Positions 1 to 11,105 of a stretch of 64,000 nt of DNA are shown here, piece by piece. Below the pieces are notes generated by a model. The model made no database searches. It saw nothing but the letters and a program-made list of their open reading frames with translations, and was not told where the DNA came from. The position numbers and the translations under genes were made by a program. Positions within the stretch are counted from its first letter, which is position 1. Each line of letters begins with the position of its first letter. This DNA comes from Membranipora membranacea (Eukaryota > Bryozoa > Gymnolaemata > Cheilostomatida > Membraniporidae): positions 5,394,001 through 5,458,000 of the forward strand of contig OU612072.1 in NCBI GenBank assembly GCA_914767715.1. The letters run 5' to 3'.

Positions 1-699
1 ATTGGCTGTAGCTTCATTGACTGCTTGGAAAAGAAATAAGCAAAACACAAAATCAGAACTTGTTTTGGTAAGACACAGCAGGTAAAAAGGAGTTTCCAAT
101 TTAACAAAACCTAATACCTCATAGGGGGATATCACTCTATTTCAACCAAATTGTTTACTCTGAAGAGTTTGAATATTTTCCGTTTCAAGAACTGTATAGG
201 TACAAGCTATCGACCACCAAATTGTACAATGCAATTCTCTAGTCTTTGGGTTGAATCTGTGGCTGGGCATGCAAGGTTGTATTGAGGTGCTACCATATCA
301 TAGTCTTACCTCTTTCCATACTTAACCTTAAAAAGATTAATTGCCTTCTACCTAACATCAATAGAATTTTTATTTGTCTTATAAACCTAGAAGTTGGCAA
401 CTGGCCACAGGTATTAAATCAATTAGCGCTTTGTCCGTTTTTTGTTACGATAGCAAGCAGATGTACACACCTTGATCCATACGTTGTAGCCCAAGTCATC
501 ACATGCACAGTAGCAGTGAAAGTGTGCTAGCACCAATAGCGCCCCTGTCAACATTATTCACCTGCCATAGAGACAGACCTGAAGAAAGTATCTTTACTCA
601 TACGAGGAAGAGGAGACAACTAATTATTGTCATATTCTTTTTTTTTCTCGGTTTTTGCTTTATTTTGTTAATAATAAGATATATGCATTAAATATAGAA
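1..699. other. Intergenic, no gene recognised
   Basis: I see no recognisable coding exon here. A short plus-strand frame at 503-691 ends in a basic stretch followed by about 20 hydrophobic residues and could be a terminal membrane-anchor exon, but nothing else supports it. Confidence 0.4.
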
Positions 700-970
700 C
701 ATGCAGCGGTGCAGTCAGGTAGTCTGTGACCAAGCAGCCACAGACCAGAGAGGTGACCGCCCAATTGGAAGGGACCTTAGCTAACCCGCACACGCACTGA
801 AGCCAAGCACGACTCCCTCCTACACCAACCCTACATCCCCACGCCACAGAGCGTCAGCCAACCATTCTCTCAGGACCGGGAGGCTGCACCCCTCGCTCCC
901 CAGAAGGTACCTGTTGAACAGGGTTACACCTGTTTTCAATAGGGAGTGTTCCCCACTGCAGTTGTTGGCC
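700..970. repeat. GC-richer block, probable repeat fragment
   Basis: This stretch is clearly richer in G and C than the AT-rich flanks and has sharp edges. No open frame of note runs through it. Such a composition island beside a LINE relic suggests an inserted repeat, but no second copy is visible in the window, so this is inference from composition only. Confidence 0.3.
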
Positions 971-1209
971 CTTCAAGGTAAATATTTAAAGTTTGACCTT
1001 GTATTATTGTAGTGGGGCAAATTCGGGATTATCTCTTCTGAATTAATAGAATTCAATAATAAAAGGTAAAACGATAACGAAACAGCATTTGGATAGATAT
1101 AATTTTTAATGTTAGAAATTATGTGGAAACATACCCTCATGGGCGGATTTTTAGTATTATGCGCAAAGCAGATTTTTGTAAAATTAAAATTTGATTCAGA
1201 TGACACTCA

Positions 1210-2430
1210 GCTGAGCGTCCCTAAAACTCCAAACCACAAATCAAATGTGGATAGAAAATTGTGTAGTATAGATCGGACATTGTTTTAATATCAACATAGG
1301 CTCTCACACTTCTCATGATCAGTAGAACAAAATTTAGTTTTTTGCATAATTGCAGTATATGTTGATATAAAATGATGTTGCTGTCAATTTCGATTCCTAA
1401 GAATTTGGTGAAATCTTTCATCAATAGTTTATTGTTGTGTAGATTTAGGATGCAATTTTGCGGTGAATTGGTAGGTTAATTTGGTGCCTTGAAAACAACC
1501 CGAAACGTTTTTGCTGGTATCTAAAATTAATCTATTGGAATGACACCATTTCTCAATGAGAGGTAGATTTGTTTGCAGTAGCAACGGGTCAGCACTGAAA
1601 ATATTCTTGTCATCGACAAAGAGGACAAAATCTAACATGGGGGCAGTTTTGATGAGGTCATTGATAAAAATAAAAAATAAAATAAGACCTAAAACAGAAC
1701 CTTGGGGCACGCCCATATTAATTTGTTGTAGAGGGGAAGAAACATCACTAGTTTCAACCAATTGTTTTCTATTTGAAAGATTAAAAGTTGACAGGTGCCA
1801 TCATTTATATTGTGAAAAAGGCAAATTTTGAATAAAAATTTCATGATCAATAGTATCAAAAGCCTTGCTAAAATCAAGGAAGATACCTTGTGTAATTTCA
1901 CTTGTATGAAAATTGCTGTACAGATTTTCGATTAGGCGGGAAATGGCAAGTGTAGTGTTTCTTTTTTCTCTAAATCCAAATTGACTATCACAGAAAAGCT
2001 CATTTACTTCCACATGTTGCCGTAAGTTGATAGGCTAAAACGTTTTCGCATAATTTGGAAATAGAAGTTAAAATCGATATGGGACAGAAATGGTTAGGGT
2101 CAGAAATGGCACCTTTTTTGTGAAGTGGTTTGAAACGTGCAATCTTTTGGCTATTAAGAAAAATGGCACATTAAATAATCAGATTAATCAAGTATAACAA
2201 AATCGGGACAAGAATCTCCTACTTCAATTTGGTTAACTTAATTGAAATTCCGTCAAATCCTGCGGCTTTGCTACTGGATGTGTGATTGATAAAATGTAAC
2301 ATTTTATTGCATCTTTCATTGCAGGAGTAAATATAGCATTTTTTAGAATCAGGATAAATACTGCAGTTATCAGCGTCACTAATAGCAGTTGTGGCAGACG
2401 CAGCTTGTTATGAATATAAACCAAGTTTCA
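1210..2430 (-). mobile_element. Decayed non-LTR retrotransposon (LINE), reverse-transcriptase region
   Basis: Read on the minus strand, conserved reverse-transcriptase blocks appear in the right order but in different frames. They are a SSKAAGFDGIS block near 2250-2280, a PISILTSISKLCENV block near 2050-2085, QFGFREKRNTTLAISRL and FLDFSKAFDTIDHE at 1801-2013, MGVPQGSVLGLILF and the catalytic FVDD box at 1429-1761, and a KFLGIEID block at 1221-1424. The order matches jockey/CR1-like LINE enzymes. At least two frame changes and missing stretches between blocks show that it cannot make an intact enzyme. No 5' end or poly(A) tail is clear. The catalytic box reads FVDD rather than the commoner YADD/FADD. 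Confidence 0.85.
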
Positions 2431-2647
2431 CATCCAAGAGTTGTCTCACACCTGTGTCTGCAGCCTTGTCTTAAGCTGCTTAGCGGGAATATGTAATCAT
2501 AGAAGTCACCTGGGATGCTTGCGGCTTCTGTATCTAAAGAAAAAAAGTTTAAAAGTATGATTTATGAATTGAACTCTGCTGACCACATGAGAGTATAAAC
2601 ACAGGCTCTCAGGTTTCACAATAACAGGGGCGTTTGAATTGTCTGAA

Positions 2648-3017
2648 TTACAATACAATGTGATTGATTTGCTGTATGTAAAGGACGGGATGGTTTGTGC
2701 AGGCAAAATTGGTGCAATTCAGAGGGTTAATGTTGATGTCACTGTACAAAGCGTTTGTTGGTGATGATTTACTTTAACAAGCTAGAGTTACCAAACCAAG
2801 GATTTTCTTTCTGCATAGATACCATCAACCAATACATTTAATTTCAGCTATCTGATTCTCACAACAGTTCGGAAAAGGATAAAAAGATAATTCTGCCCCA
2901 TTCTGCTAATATTCTAAAGCACTACTCACAAGCTATGCAGAAGGTCACGATGAGTAAAAGGCCAAGTGCAATAGTAAACTTCATCTTTAAACGGGTCTGG
3001 TATATTTGTAGTTCAAT
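2648..3017 (-). CDS. Putative small secreted Cys-containing peptide (two coding exons)
   Basis: I do not recognise the family. Exon 2 (3017-2926) follows a good acceptor after a pyrimidine tract. Its ATG at 2984-2982 opens a textbook signal peptide: Met-Lys, then a hydrophobic core (IALGLLLIVTFCIA). Using the donor after 2926, exon 3 (2741-2648) reads in phase as a short mature peptide with spaced cysteines (NCTNFACTNHP) and stops at 2650-2648, about 50 residues in all. A non-coding first exon probably ends at 3225 at a strong CAG/GTAAGA donor, 25 bases downstream of which on the gene's sense the intron runs to 3018; a TATA box lies upstream at 3279-3286. Weak point: a stronger donor four bases upstream (after 2930) would give a different short frame. 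Secretion is inferred from the leader. Candidates include a toxin-like, antimicrobial or signalling peptide; none can be chosen. Confidence 0.4.
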
Positions 3018-3278
3018 CTGTAAATAGTAAGGTGACATATTGAACCGTTCAACAACTTTAAAATGCTGCACTTCTGAGATATGATATGAAAACAAATAAA
3101 TTGTCGATCACTTACTAAATAATATTAAATTGTTGTAAATAGCTTTTCCACTCCAAGACAAGCATTAAAAGATGATTGCCTTATCAAAAATGAATACAAA
3201 TTGATATCTTTTTTTAGATCTTACCTGATGCTTGGAGAAGTAAGAGCTCAATGTATGTCTGTACCTGATAGTATAGCT

Positions 3279-3286
3279 CTTTTATA
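3279..3286 (-). promoter_or_regulatory. TATA box of the putative secreted-peptide gene
   Basis: On the minus strand the sequence reads TATAAAAG. It sits roughly 55 bases upstream of the strong splice donor that ends the presumed non-coding first exon (3225), so transcription would start near 3250. Position and spacing fit a core promoter; the start site itself is inferred. Confidence 0.5.
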
Positions 3287-3289
3287 TTC

Positions 3290-6059
3290 TTGCAACAGAT
3301 ACCACTAACGACATTAAACTTCACATTATGCAAACACCAGGACACTATAAATCACCAACGAGGAAAGGATTTCCTTTTGAAATGAGGAAGGTGGTTGGCG
3401 CAATTATAGTTTGTTATCTGGAGGATAATCGAGGGGTGTTATGTGAAAAATTTGATGGGGTTTTTTGAAGACTGGATTACATTGATATAAGGTGCTTGAA
3501 TCTGCCCATTTCAAACTGTCAAGTATCATGATTAATATGTCATATGTACATTCTCTTTTCCTCGTCACTCCTGACATTTATCTAATATTAGTCAGTAAGC
3601 CGGTGCCAATTTCCTCATTTGGAACACTTTTAATTAAAGCTAACTAAAACTTGGTAAGCAAAGGGTCATACATTCTTCATAATGTAAGTTCCAGTTGTCA
3701 TTATTCTTCGTCCTGAGTTTGAAGCTTGCAATCCAATGGGTCACATAGGCGAACTTCAAATCAAAGTGTGAATGATTTAAGGTTCTTAGGCTTGCAAGTG
3801 CATAACATAATATATTGGCACACTTTACTAGCAAGTAGAGCAAGCTTAGCAAGTAGGCAGCTACGTGTTAACTTTACCAAGCCTCCTAAGTTTTTAGGTA
3901 GCTGCTCGATTATTTAAGAAACACATTTTATTTCTAGGCACCTGCTTCCTAATATTCCAAAACACTGCATGGTAGAAATGGGCCACGGTACCGAACAGCT
4001 TGGGCACATGACTCTTTCATATGTGCCATGGTAAACTCTTTGAATAAAAGGACATTTAAATTCCTGCTATCTTTATAATGATTTCTATACCATATTTTAA
4101 GACTTTTTATTGAATACTGAATATTTTGGCACAGCACCAAGACTTTTATCGACCAGTTTTTATTTGTTGACTAAGTCCTGCCCGCCCGCCCGCCCGCCCA
4201 CCCGCCCACCCGCCCACCCGCCCGCCTGCCCGCACATCCATCCATTCATCCATCAATCCATACAACCAGATAACGGAGCTGTAATTTGTGATATTTAATC
4301 ATTATAAGACACTTAACCCTAGGTCTGTTAAGTATTTTTGTGGAAAAAGGGTAGATTTAGTTTGGGATATAGATGGCTTGTGATTATTATGGGCCGTAGT
4401 CCCATCTCACTCAGAAAGGTTAGTGAAGGGATGCCAATAGCCCCCTGGTGAATTTCTTCATAGTTCAGGCCCTTATATTAAGTGACTTGGGGTATACATG
4501 AGGCCATATACCAATGCTAAAATCTGTAACAGAGTGATATAGTATTACAACGGAATGACTTTAAACTTAAAAAAGAGTGGATTTCCAAATTATTTACAAA
4601 AATCCGGACAGTAGAATGGAGAAATGGAAAAAGAGTTTATCTACTCTTAAAAAAGTAGCATTCGCAGCCCTGCAGTAAACCCTTACAATCTATCACAAGT
4701 GAACCAGCCATTCTCAGCAATATTATTGACAAAAATAGTTCAGAACAACGCGCCAAAACTAATCTGGTACATTGCAAAAACAATCATCTCAAATACGAGA
4801 AAATGTCAGCCAAATTTGCTGTAAATAGTTGTTTGCTCATAATGAGCTGTTGATTCCAGTGATGTACGATGATTTAAAAGGTGAGGATATTTCATACATA
4901 CAAACAATTTGAGTATTCAAGTTTAATCTGGCATTCCACTTCGACTTTATGTCAAATCAAAATACCAATTAAAAACACATTGCCGACCTTGAATAGTACC
5001 TCGTCGATGGTAATTCATAGTTATTGGCAGTTGGTTATATTAGTTTGCTTCTCCTCACATTAATGACTCTTCTCAGCATTGTCTTGGTGTTATAGAAACT
5101 GTGAGAGTGCGTCCCGCACCATATATATGATATTGACTAATTGAATTATTATGAAACATCAGATTATTTGGATTGGTCATGAAACTGTAAGTGATTCTAT
5201 TATATTTTTCTAATAATATCGGGTGTTATAAGTTATACACAGTAGTAGTTTAATTGAAGGCGTTTGACGCTCTGGATCCATAATATTGATATATGACATC
5301 CTGGTATAGTCACAAAGTAAGGATATACTTCTCCTATTTCCTGATTAACATTCCACAGTTAATGAGTTTATCAACCATATGTTAGAACAAAAATACATCT
5401 CCAAAGCTACAGCTGTTTGGAGCTTATTACACTGTTAGTTGGACATCAGCTTCTTGACAACATGTCCTACGTAATAGTAAAACTTATGTTGTCAAGTAAG
5501 AGTGAGCTTTGACAGCAGCATAGTTGATCAACTAATTTGTAAATTGCCTTCATAGGTAGACAATATACTCAAACCATGACCATGACATGTGTATTGACCA
5601 TTGTAGATATACTGTGACAGGATGAGATGATAGCTATTTTTGGCGGTGGAAAACATAAAAAAAAAGCAGCCTCTAAGTCTGCGGTGGCAGTAAAGGTCTT
5701 CGATTGATTTCAATCATATAGCAAGTATTCTTAACAAAAACATTTTCTTATTGATCAAATCCATATAAGATTGTTTGCTGCTGCTGCCTGAATTGAACCA
5801 AGGGACATAAATTTGAATATAAATATAGACCTTGCAAAATATCAGAGGTGTATTTTTGTCCCAAGAGGTGAACATTTATATATGCAACACATTGTTAGTC
5901 ATTAAATTGGTTGGTCTCTTCACCCCCATCATGATCAGAGAGACAACTTTCTATACTTGGTTATATTTCCCTACAAACATAGAAGTTGTTGTACACTGTT
6001 GAACTTGAGAAAATTACTATAACATAGCCCCTACTCACATAACAAATCCATTATTTTCA
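3290..6059. other. Intergenic, no gene recognised
   Basis: Apart from the CCGC/CCAC microsatellite at 4181-4260, I see only short AT-rich frames broken by stops and no convincing splice-linked exons. Confidence 0.45.
4181..4260. repeat. Microsatellite (CCGC/CCAC)n grading into (CATC)n
   Basis: About 50 bases of tetranucleotide CCGC with CCAC variants are followed by degenerate CATC units. The very GC-rich tract stands out in an AT-rich background and has no coding significance. Confidence 0.9.
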
Positions 6060-6060
6060 T

Positions 6061-6558
6061 TACAGAAGCATGCTTTTAGGCTTATCACCTTTATTCATTT
6101 CATTCCAAAGCATCTGATTTTAACACAGGATCTTTCAAGATCATTAAATCTTCTCCCCTTACCACAGCTTGCCAGTTATTACTCTGCCATTTATGGCTAT
6201 AAAATACTTAATAATATGTTGGCTCCAGGTTATATATGTGAGCAGTTTTCATTTAATATACATCGTTTTCAGATGAGAGACACGCATTATCTGAAACCAC
6301 CATCAAACAAATTTCTTTACAATCTTTCTATAATTTTCATTAGCCTTCCGCAACAGACCGTACCAATTTTAAGTCATTCCGACAATTTGCATTTATGTAT
6401 TTCATGTCTAAGACATAACCATTTTCATTGTTAGTCTCTATCTTCCATATGTCTTCCTTATCTATTTATTCCATATTTATTTATTTTTGTTTTATCTTAG
6501 CACACTCGGAAGAACATTATTTTAATGGTGAAAATCGCTTGTCAATAAACGTTTAAAA
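6061..6558 (+). mobile_element. LINE 3'-end fragment (C-terminal end of ORF2)
   Basis: The plus strand reads through motifs typical of the C-terminal end of LINE reverse-transcriptase proteins: a LITFIHFIPK block near 6075, then NLLPLPQL, a YYSAIYGYKILNN block and an MRDTHYLKPPSNK block. The frame ends at about 6432. An AATAAA lies about 110 bases on (near 6545), followed by a short A-run, as at a retroposed 3' end. The frame is open only over the last ~110 codons and no RT core is present, so this is a 5'-truncated dead copy. It resembles a different LINE lineage from the one at 17.4 kb. Confidence 0.6.
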
Positions 6559-7842
6559 AAAGTTTCTTCTCCATGTTTGTGGACGGATTCTGCATCCTGT
6601 CTGATATCTCGCTAATCACTCAATAAGTATGCCTTATATCAACATAGGTTGTAACAGAAATGGCTAACGATCACTGCCTGATGGATAAGGTACGGTGACT
6701 GTGCCATAGACAAAATTAAAAAGCATTCTAGAATGGAACTCAATACGTTATCCTTTTGATAAAATCTCTTTCAGATTCATCGCGCCGCCATCATCAAAAA
6801 CCGTTGCCATGGGGACATAGTTTGGGAAGTAAGTTGGTAGTCTGACTGTTATGTTGACATATTGCCTGGAATTTTTCATGGATTTTTTCACTCAAACCGA
6901 GATTAATCAGTTTTCAAACCCCTAATGATTTTAAATACTCAGTCCGCCTAAGTTTTCAATGATGCCGAGGCTAAATCATGAAGGCAGTTTGTCCTATCTC
7001 CAGCGGTTTCCAATATACATCTAATTCAGCTCCTTTTTTAATGCTGCATGGGATAAAGAGAACCTTACTGGAGAGAGGACAACTTTGAAGATAGATTTGG
7101 AACCAACCCCAGAAAACTGTCTATTATAACCTAGTTCAATAAGAGTAACAAAATACACCAGTTTATAAATTAGATGCTGTCAAATCAATCTTCAGCAATG
7201 TAGCCAAATACCATAAAATCGTTTCTCTCAAAAGACTACCAATGCCTTTTGTAACACTGACGTTAAAATTATTATTGTTATCAATATCAAGGACATATTC
7301 TAGTTGACAGGATTATGATTTCAACAATAATGTTGTTTTTACTGTTATAAATGTGATAACTGCAGATGCTAACAATAATCATGTATTATGATAACAACAA
7401 GCTGTGAGAAAATACTGAGTATCGTCATGGAATTTCACCAGAATGTAAGAACAGTTGCGATTGGAACAATACTGATAATAGCTTTGGCTATAAAAATAAG
7501 TTAAAATTAGAAAAGTTACTAAAATGATGAGATGGGAAGACAACTCATGATACATGAATTTATGCAAAATTAAATATTGAATGTCCAGCTGTGGTGGAAA
7601 ATCCACAACACTACCACTGGGTTACTTACTCAATACATAGCATAATGAGTCAAACTCGCATTATGAGTGATAAGATCCCAGTTACTTTTTGTCCAATTAC
7701 AGTGATGTTACTTTATTACAGCGAACTGTCTTACAACAGTGTGTGACAAAGCATAGAGAAGCTTTTTGCATTCATGTGAACTTTCTTCGGTTAAAGATTA
7801 AGCCTCACTGTCTTTGAACTTCTCGCAGGGCAACCACAAAAA
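6559..7842. other. Intergenic, no gene recognised
   Basis: AT-rich sequence with no recognisable exon. It ends at the poly(A) signal of the caspase-like gene. Confidence 0.4.
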
Positions 7843-7848
7843 TTTATT
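7843..7848 (-). terminator. Poly(A) signal of the caspase-like gene
   Basis: On the minus strand this reads AATAAA, about 90 bases downstream of the caspase stop codon at 7935, a normal distance for a short 3' UTR. Confidence 0.6.
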
Positions 7849-7934
7849 CAGATGTAGATATAAATTGGGAACCTTATTTTCACATATGTTATGAACATAC
7901 AGAAATTTAGAAATGTGTTTTTCTGGTTCATACA

Positions 7935-10820
7935 CTACTCATGAGGTGAGTCTACATTTAAAGTGTCAATCTCATCCTCAACATAGTTTATCTCAATAAC
8001 CACAGGTTTACTGCTCCTATCAACAGTGTAGCAGTAGTTTGTATAAATTTTGAACTGTGATTTCTCTCGATTTAGGGCTGCCACATCGGTGAAAAGATTT
8101 GTAAGCTCAGCCTGTCCGTTCAAAAGATTGACCTTTCCAGTTTGTCTAGCTCCCTTAGGGTTGTCCACAACTGTGACTGTTCTCTGATCTTTTTGCCTTT
8201 CTGGCAGTTTACCACAGCTTTTGGTTTCGCAGACTCCTGCCAGATATTCTTTCATTTCATGGAAGGCAATGTTGTCCTGTAGTGATTTAAAATTTATTGA
8301 TAAAGTTCCTTCCTTGTCTCTATCATTAATCTAAGACTGTTAAATGGGAAAAGATTCTTTTAAATTTACTCAGCAATTAGAACACAAAATTGACACTTGA
8401 ATATTTTCTGTAGGTCAAGTGCACCCAAACATAATATCACACTATTTTGGCACCTCCAAGAAAACAGACAAAGCAATATTTTGGCCTATAGCCAAATTAT
8501 CTCATAACAGACAGACACATTTTTTTTGCTTGATATTACGCCAACCATTATCATTCTACAGCCAGTGAAGTTGCATAGACACAGTTTTTCGCTTTCAATA
8601 GTTCGAAATTGAAAGAAAGTAACAGAAGGATGATGATGGCTTGCGCTGATAACTTATGAAATAACCACTCACTTGCTATCAGGAAGAGTGGTGAAGAAAA
8701 CATAGCAACCGACAGGGATGTTAGAGACTGGGTATTTATACAGCCTGCGTTTGGCCTTAATATGTACAGATTGTGGCATCGGTTTTCCTGCTGGTGAGAT
8801 GATAGAAGTGTCAAGAATATCAGGAAGTTCTGCGCACTCAAATGCTGTGGGAATTCTGTTGTACTTTGTTAAGATGCTTCCGCGGCAGAATGAGAGCATG
8901 ACAACCTGAAGTCATAACATGAAATTGGCTGTGTGTATCAAGTTAAATTGATTCAACTTACCATATTCACGACACATCTAAGAGCAAGGCTTTGATTTGG
9001 ATCTAGCAATGTGAATAAATCTTTTTCTATCATCATTACAGGGCAACAATTTCAAATGCAGAAGCACCTGCCCATCAGAGGTCTCTTGCAGACTTGCGGA
9101 CAGGGAACATTTAGGCTATAGTTGAAATATTTTCTTTTTTGACAGTTTTCTCTTTGTTTGCTTGTTACAGGGGAAAATGGTCTTTGTAAGCCTTCAATGG
9201 CATTTGAACCATATTAAATAGGCAAACATAAATTAAAGTAATTTGCTTACTACTACTACTACTACTACTACTACTACAAGAGAACATCAGTCTGGAAATA
9301 GAGAACATTAAAATCTTTCCGCATTATAAGTTATCATCAATTTTTTCTGTACAACAAATTTAATTCTAATCTATCCCTGCTGCCCCAAATCACCTCACCT
9401 TGGGAACCCCATATAGGTCTTCAGAGCATATTTCATCTATCAACTTCTGAACTCTGCCTGGTCTGCAATCTATTCCCAGAATATTGCCCCGTGCATCACC
9501 ATGACATTGCACAACTAACGCACACATTTTCACTTGTGTAACTGACGTTGCAAAGCTCTTCAGTGTAGCCATTATTTGGTCTGTTGTTAGATCAAAATGT
9601 TCGGTCACCTACAGAAGTCAGTTTGAAATAGGATTTTTCTTTTGGGAAAATGTTACCACAAGTTTGCAAAGTTCCTTTGCTTCCTAGCACTAAGTTCTGT
9701 TGAACAAAATTTAGCTGCACTTTTAAAACATGTAAAGTTGACAGCTCTGAGAACAATGTGTTAATATAATGTAAGATACTATTGTCGGAAATGTTACTAA
9801 CCTCCAACTGAAACTGTTTTTCCAAGATGTATTTGGCATGCTCGTGTTGATATTCCCACTGCTCTCTATCAATTTTATTGCATATAAGAAGAGCCTTGCC
9901 TCTGTTTGAGCCATTCATCAAAACATGACCATCAGTATGGGATATGTCTGTGAGAAATTGCTCATGAGACATTATCGGATGCTTGCCTAATGTGGAATCG
10001 ATCGTCACAGATCTCACACCCTCCTTCATTCTCAACAAATCAATCACTCTTCTCACATCGGTTCTAGGTATGTCATCACAAGGCCATCTTCAAAATAAGT
10101 GAGATACAGAGGCAAGGAAAGAAACCAGCTCAAAAACCCACTACTGGACTATGACAGTAATAAAACCACATAACATGAAAAATAGGCTCACAACATCCTG
10201 AAAATCAAAGTTGGCATGCGTTTATGTATCAGGCTGGTTACATCAAATTGTCATACAAGTTAAGTGCAAACCATACAAGATCGAAACTGATGTTTTTCTC
10301 CAACTTTGAGATTTAGTTATAAATAGCAAATCAAACAGAATATAAGTATGGTACTATGGTACAATTCTTTCGCTGGACTAAAAAAACAAAGAGATTACTA
10401 CCTTGACTGTCCACAACAATTGCTATCATCATCATAGTCAGCAGTGATGATCATAAAGTCTGGCCCTGGAGGTACAACTTTTATATCCTTGTTTGTTCTT
10501 CGCCGCAAGACGATCTAAAATGGAAAACTTTTATAGTAATAGCAGGACATTGAAGTCAAGGGATCACAATTCGCTAATAGTTGTCTCGAGTAAAGTTTCG
10601 CGTTTGTTTATCAGTTGAATATTGATTTAATCGACATTTCCCAAAGCCCAAAGCATGATTCATGTGTATCGTTTTCGCCATACTGAGGGTTTCTAATACA
10701 TGCCTTTGGTTTGCCATGTCCCTCTGGGGTATCAAGAGATGACAGTATATCAGCGATAACTTGTGAACTTGCAGTGCCTCTCATTCCATCACCGCTATCA
10801 TCGATGTAGCACCAATAGTC
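7935..10820 (-). CDS. Caspase-like cysteine protease (six exons seen)
   Basis: Exons on the minus strand are 10820-10704, 10514-10402, 10087-9802, 9608-9399, 8905-8673 and 8276-7935. Caspases cleave proteins after aspartate in cell death and immune signalling. The p20 part shows the SNRGKALLICNK strand and the catalytic His block CALVVQCHGD with GNILGID after it. The next exon opens with the catalytic Cys block LSFCRGS, in place of the usual QACRG. The p10 part shows VGCYVFFTTLP. Both catalytic residues are therefore present. The usual GTD.D block after the first strand is not recognisable, so substrate preference may differ. The first five exons join in phase (one through a GC donor at 10703). 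The last two do not: 8905-8673 ends in phase 2 and the last exon starts in phase 0, so a small exon or a sequence error lies between. No proper start is visible; the ankyrin exon upstream may supply it. Confidence 0.85.
9249..9278. repeat. (TAC)n microsatellite
   Basis: About ten TAC units lie in the intron between the p20 and catalytic-Cys exons of the caspase-like gene. Confidence 0.95.
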
Positions 10821-11105
10821 CTAAATGACAAAGCTAAAACATATATTGTGCGTAACCTATCTTGTTATGATAAAGATTGCTGTATTTAGATAGTAAGTAA
10901 TTCTTGCAAGGTAAATTTATTATTTGCTTTGATCAGGAAATTGCATTGTATCAAAAGGTTTACCAGCCTAAATCACACTGAGAGTGCTTCTGGTAGAAGC
11001 AAAGAAAAGCAACGAAGGTTTTGATTGTGTCTAAGGTCAATTTCATTATGAGTGGGACATATATCCACAATAAATTTGATCAAATGATTACCCTTGGAAT
11101 TTCAA

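Noticed and set aside
1556-1831. 91-codon plus-strand frame
   Set aside because: It is the antisense of the LINE reverse-transcriptase region.
8551-8841. 96-codon hydrophobic minus-strand frame
   Set aside because: It overlaps the caspase catalytic exon in another frame, and the latter has clear homology.
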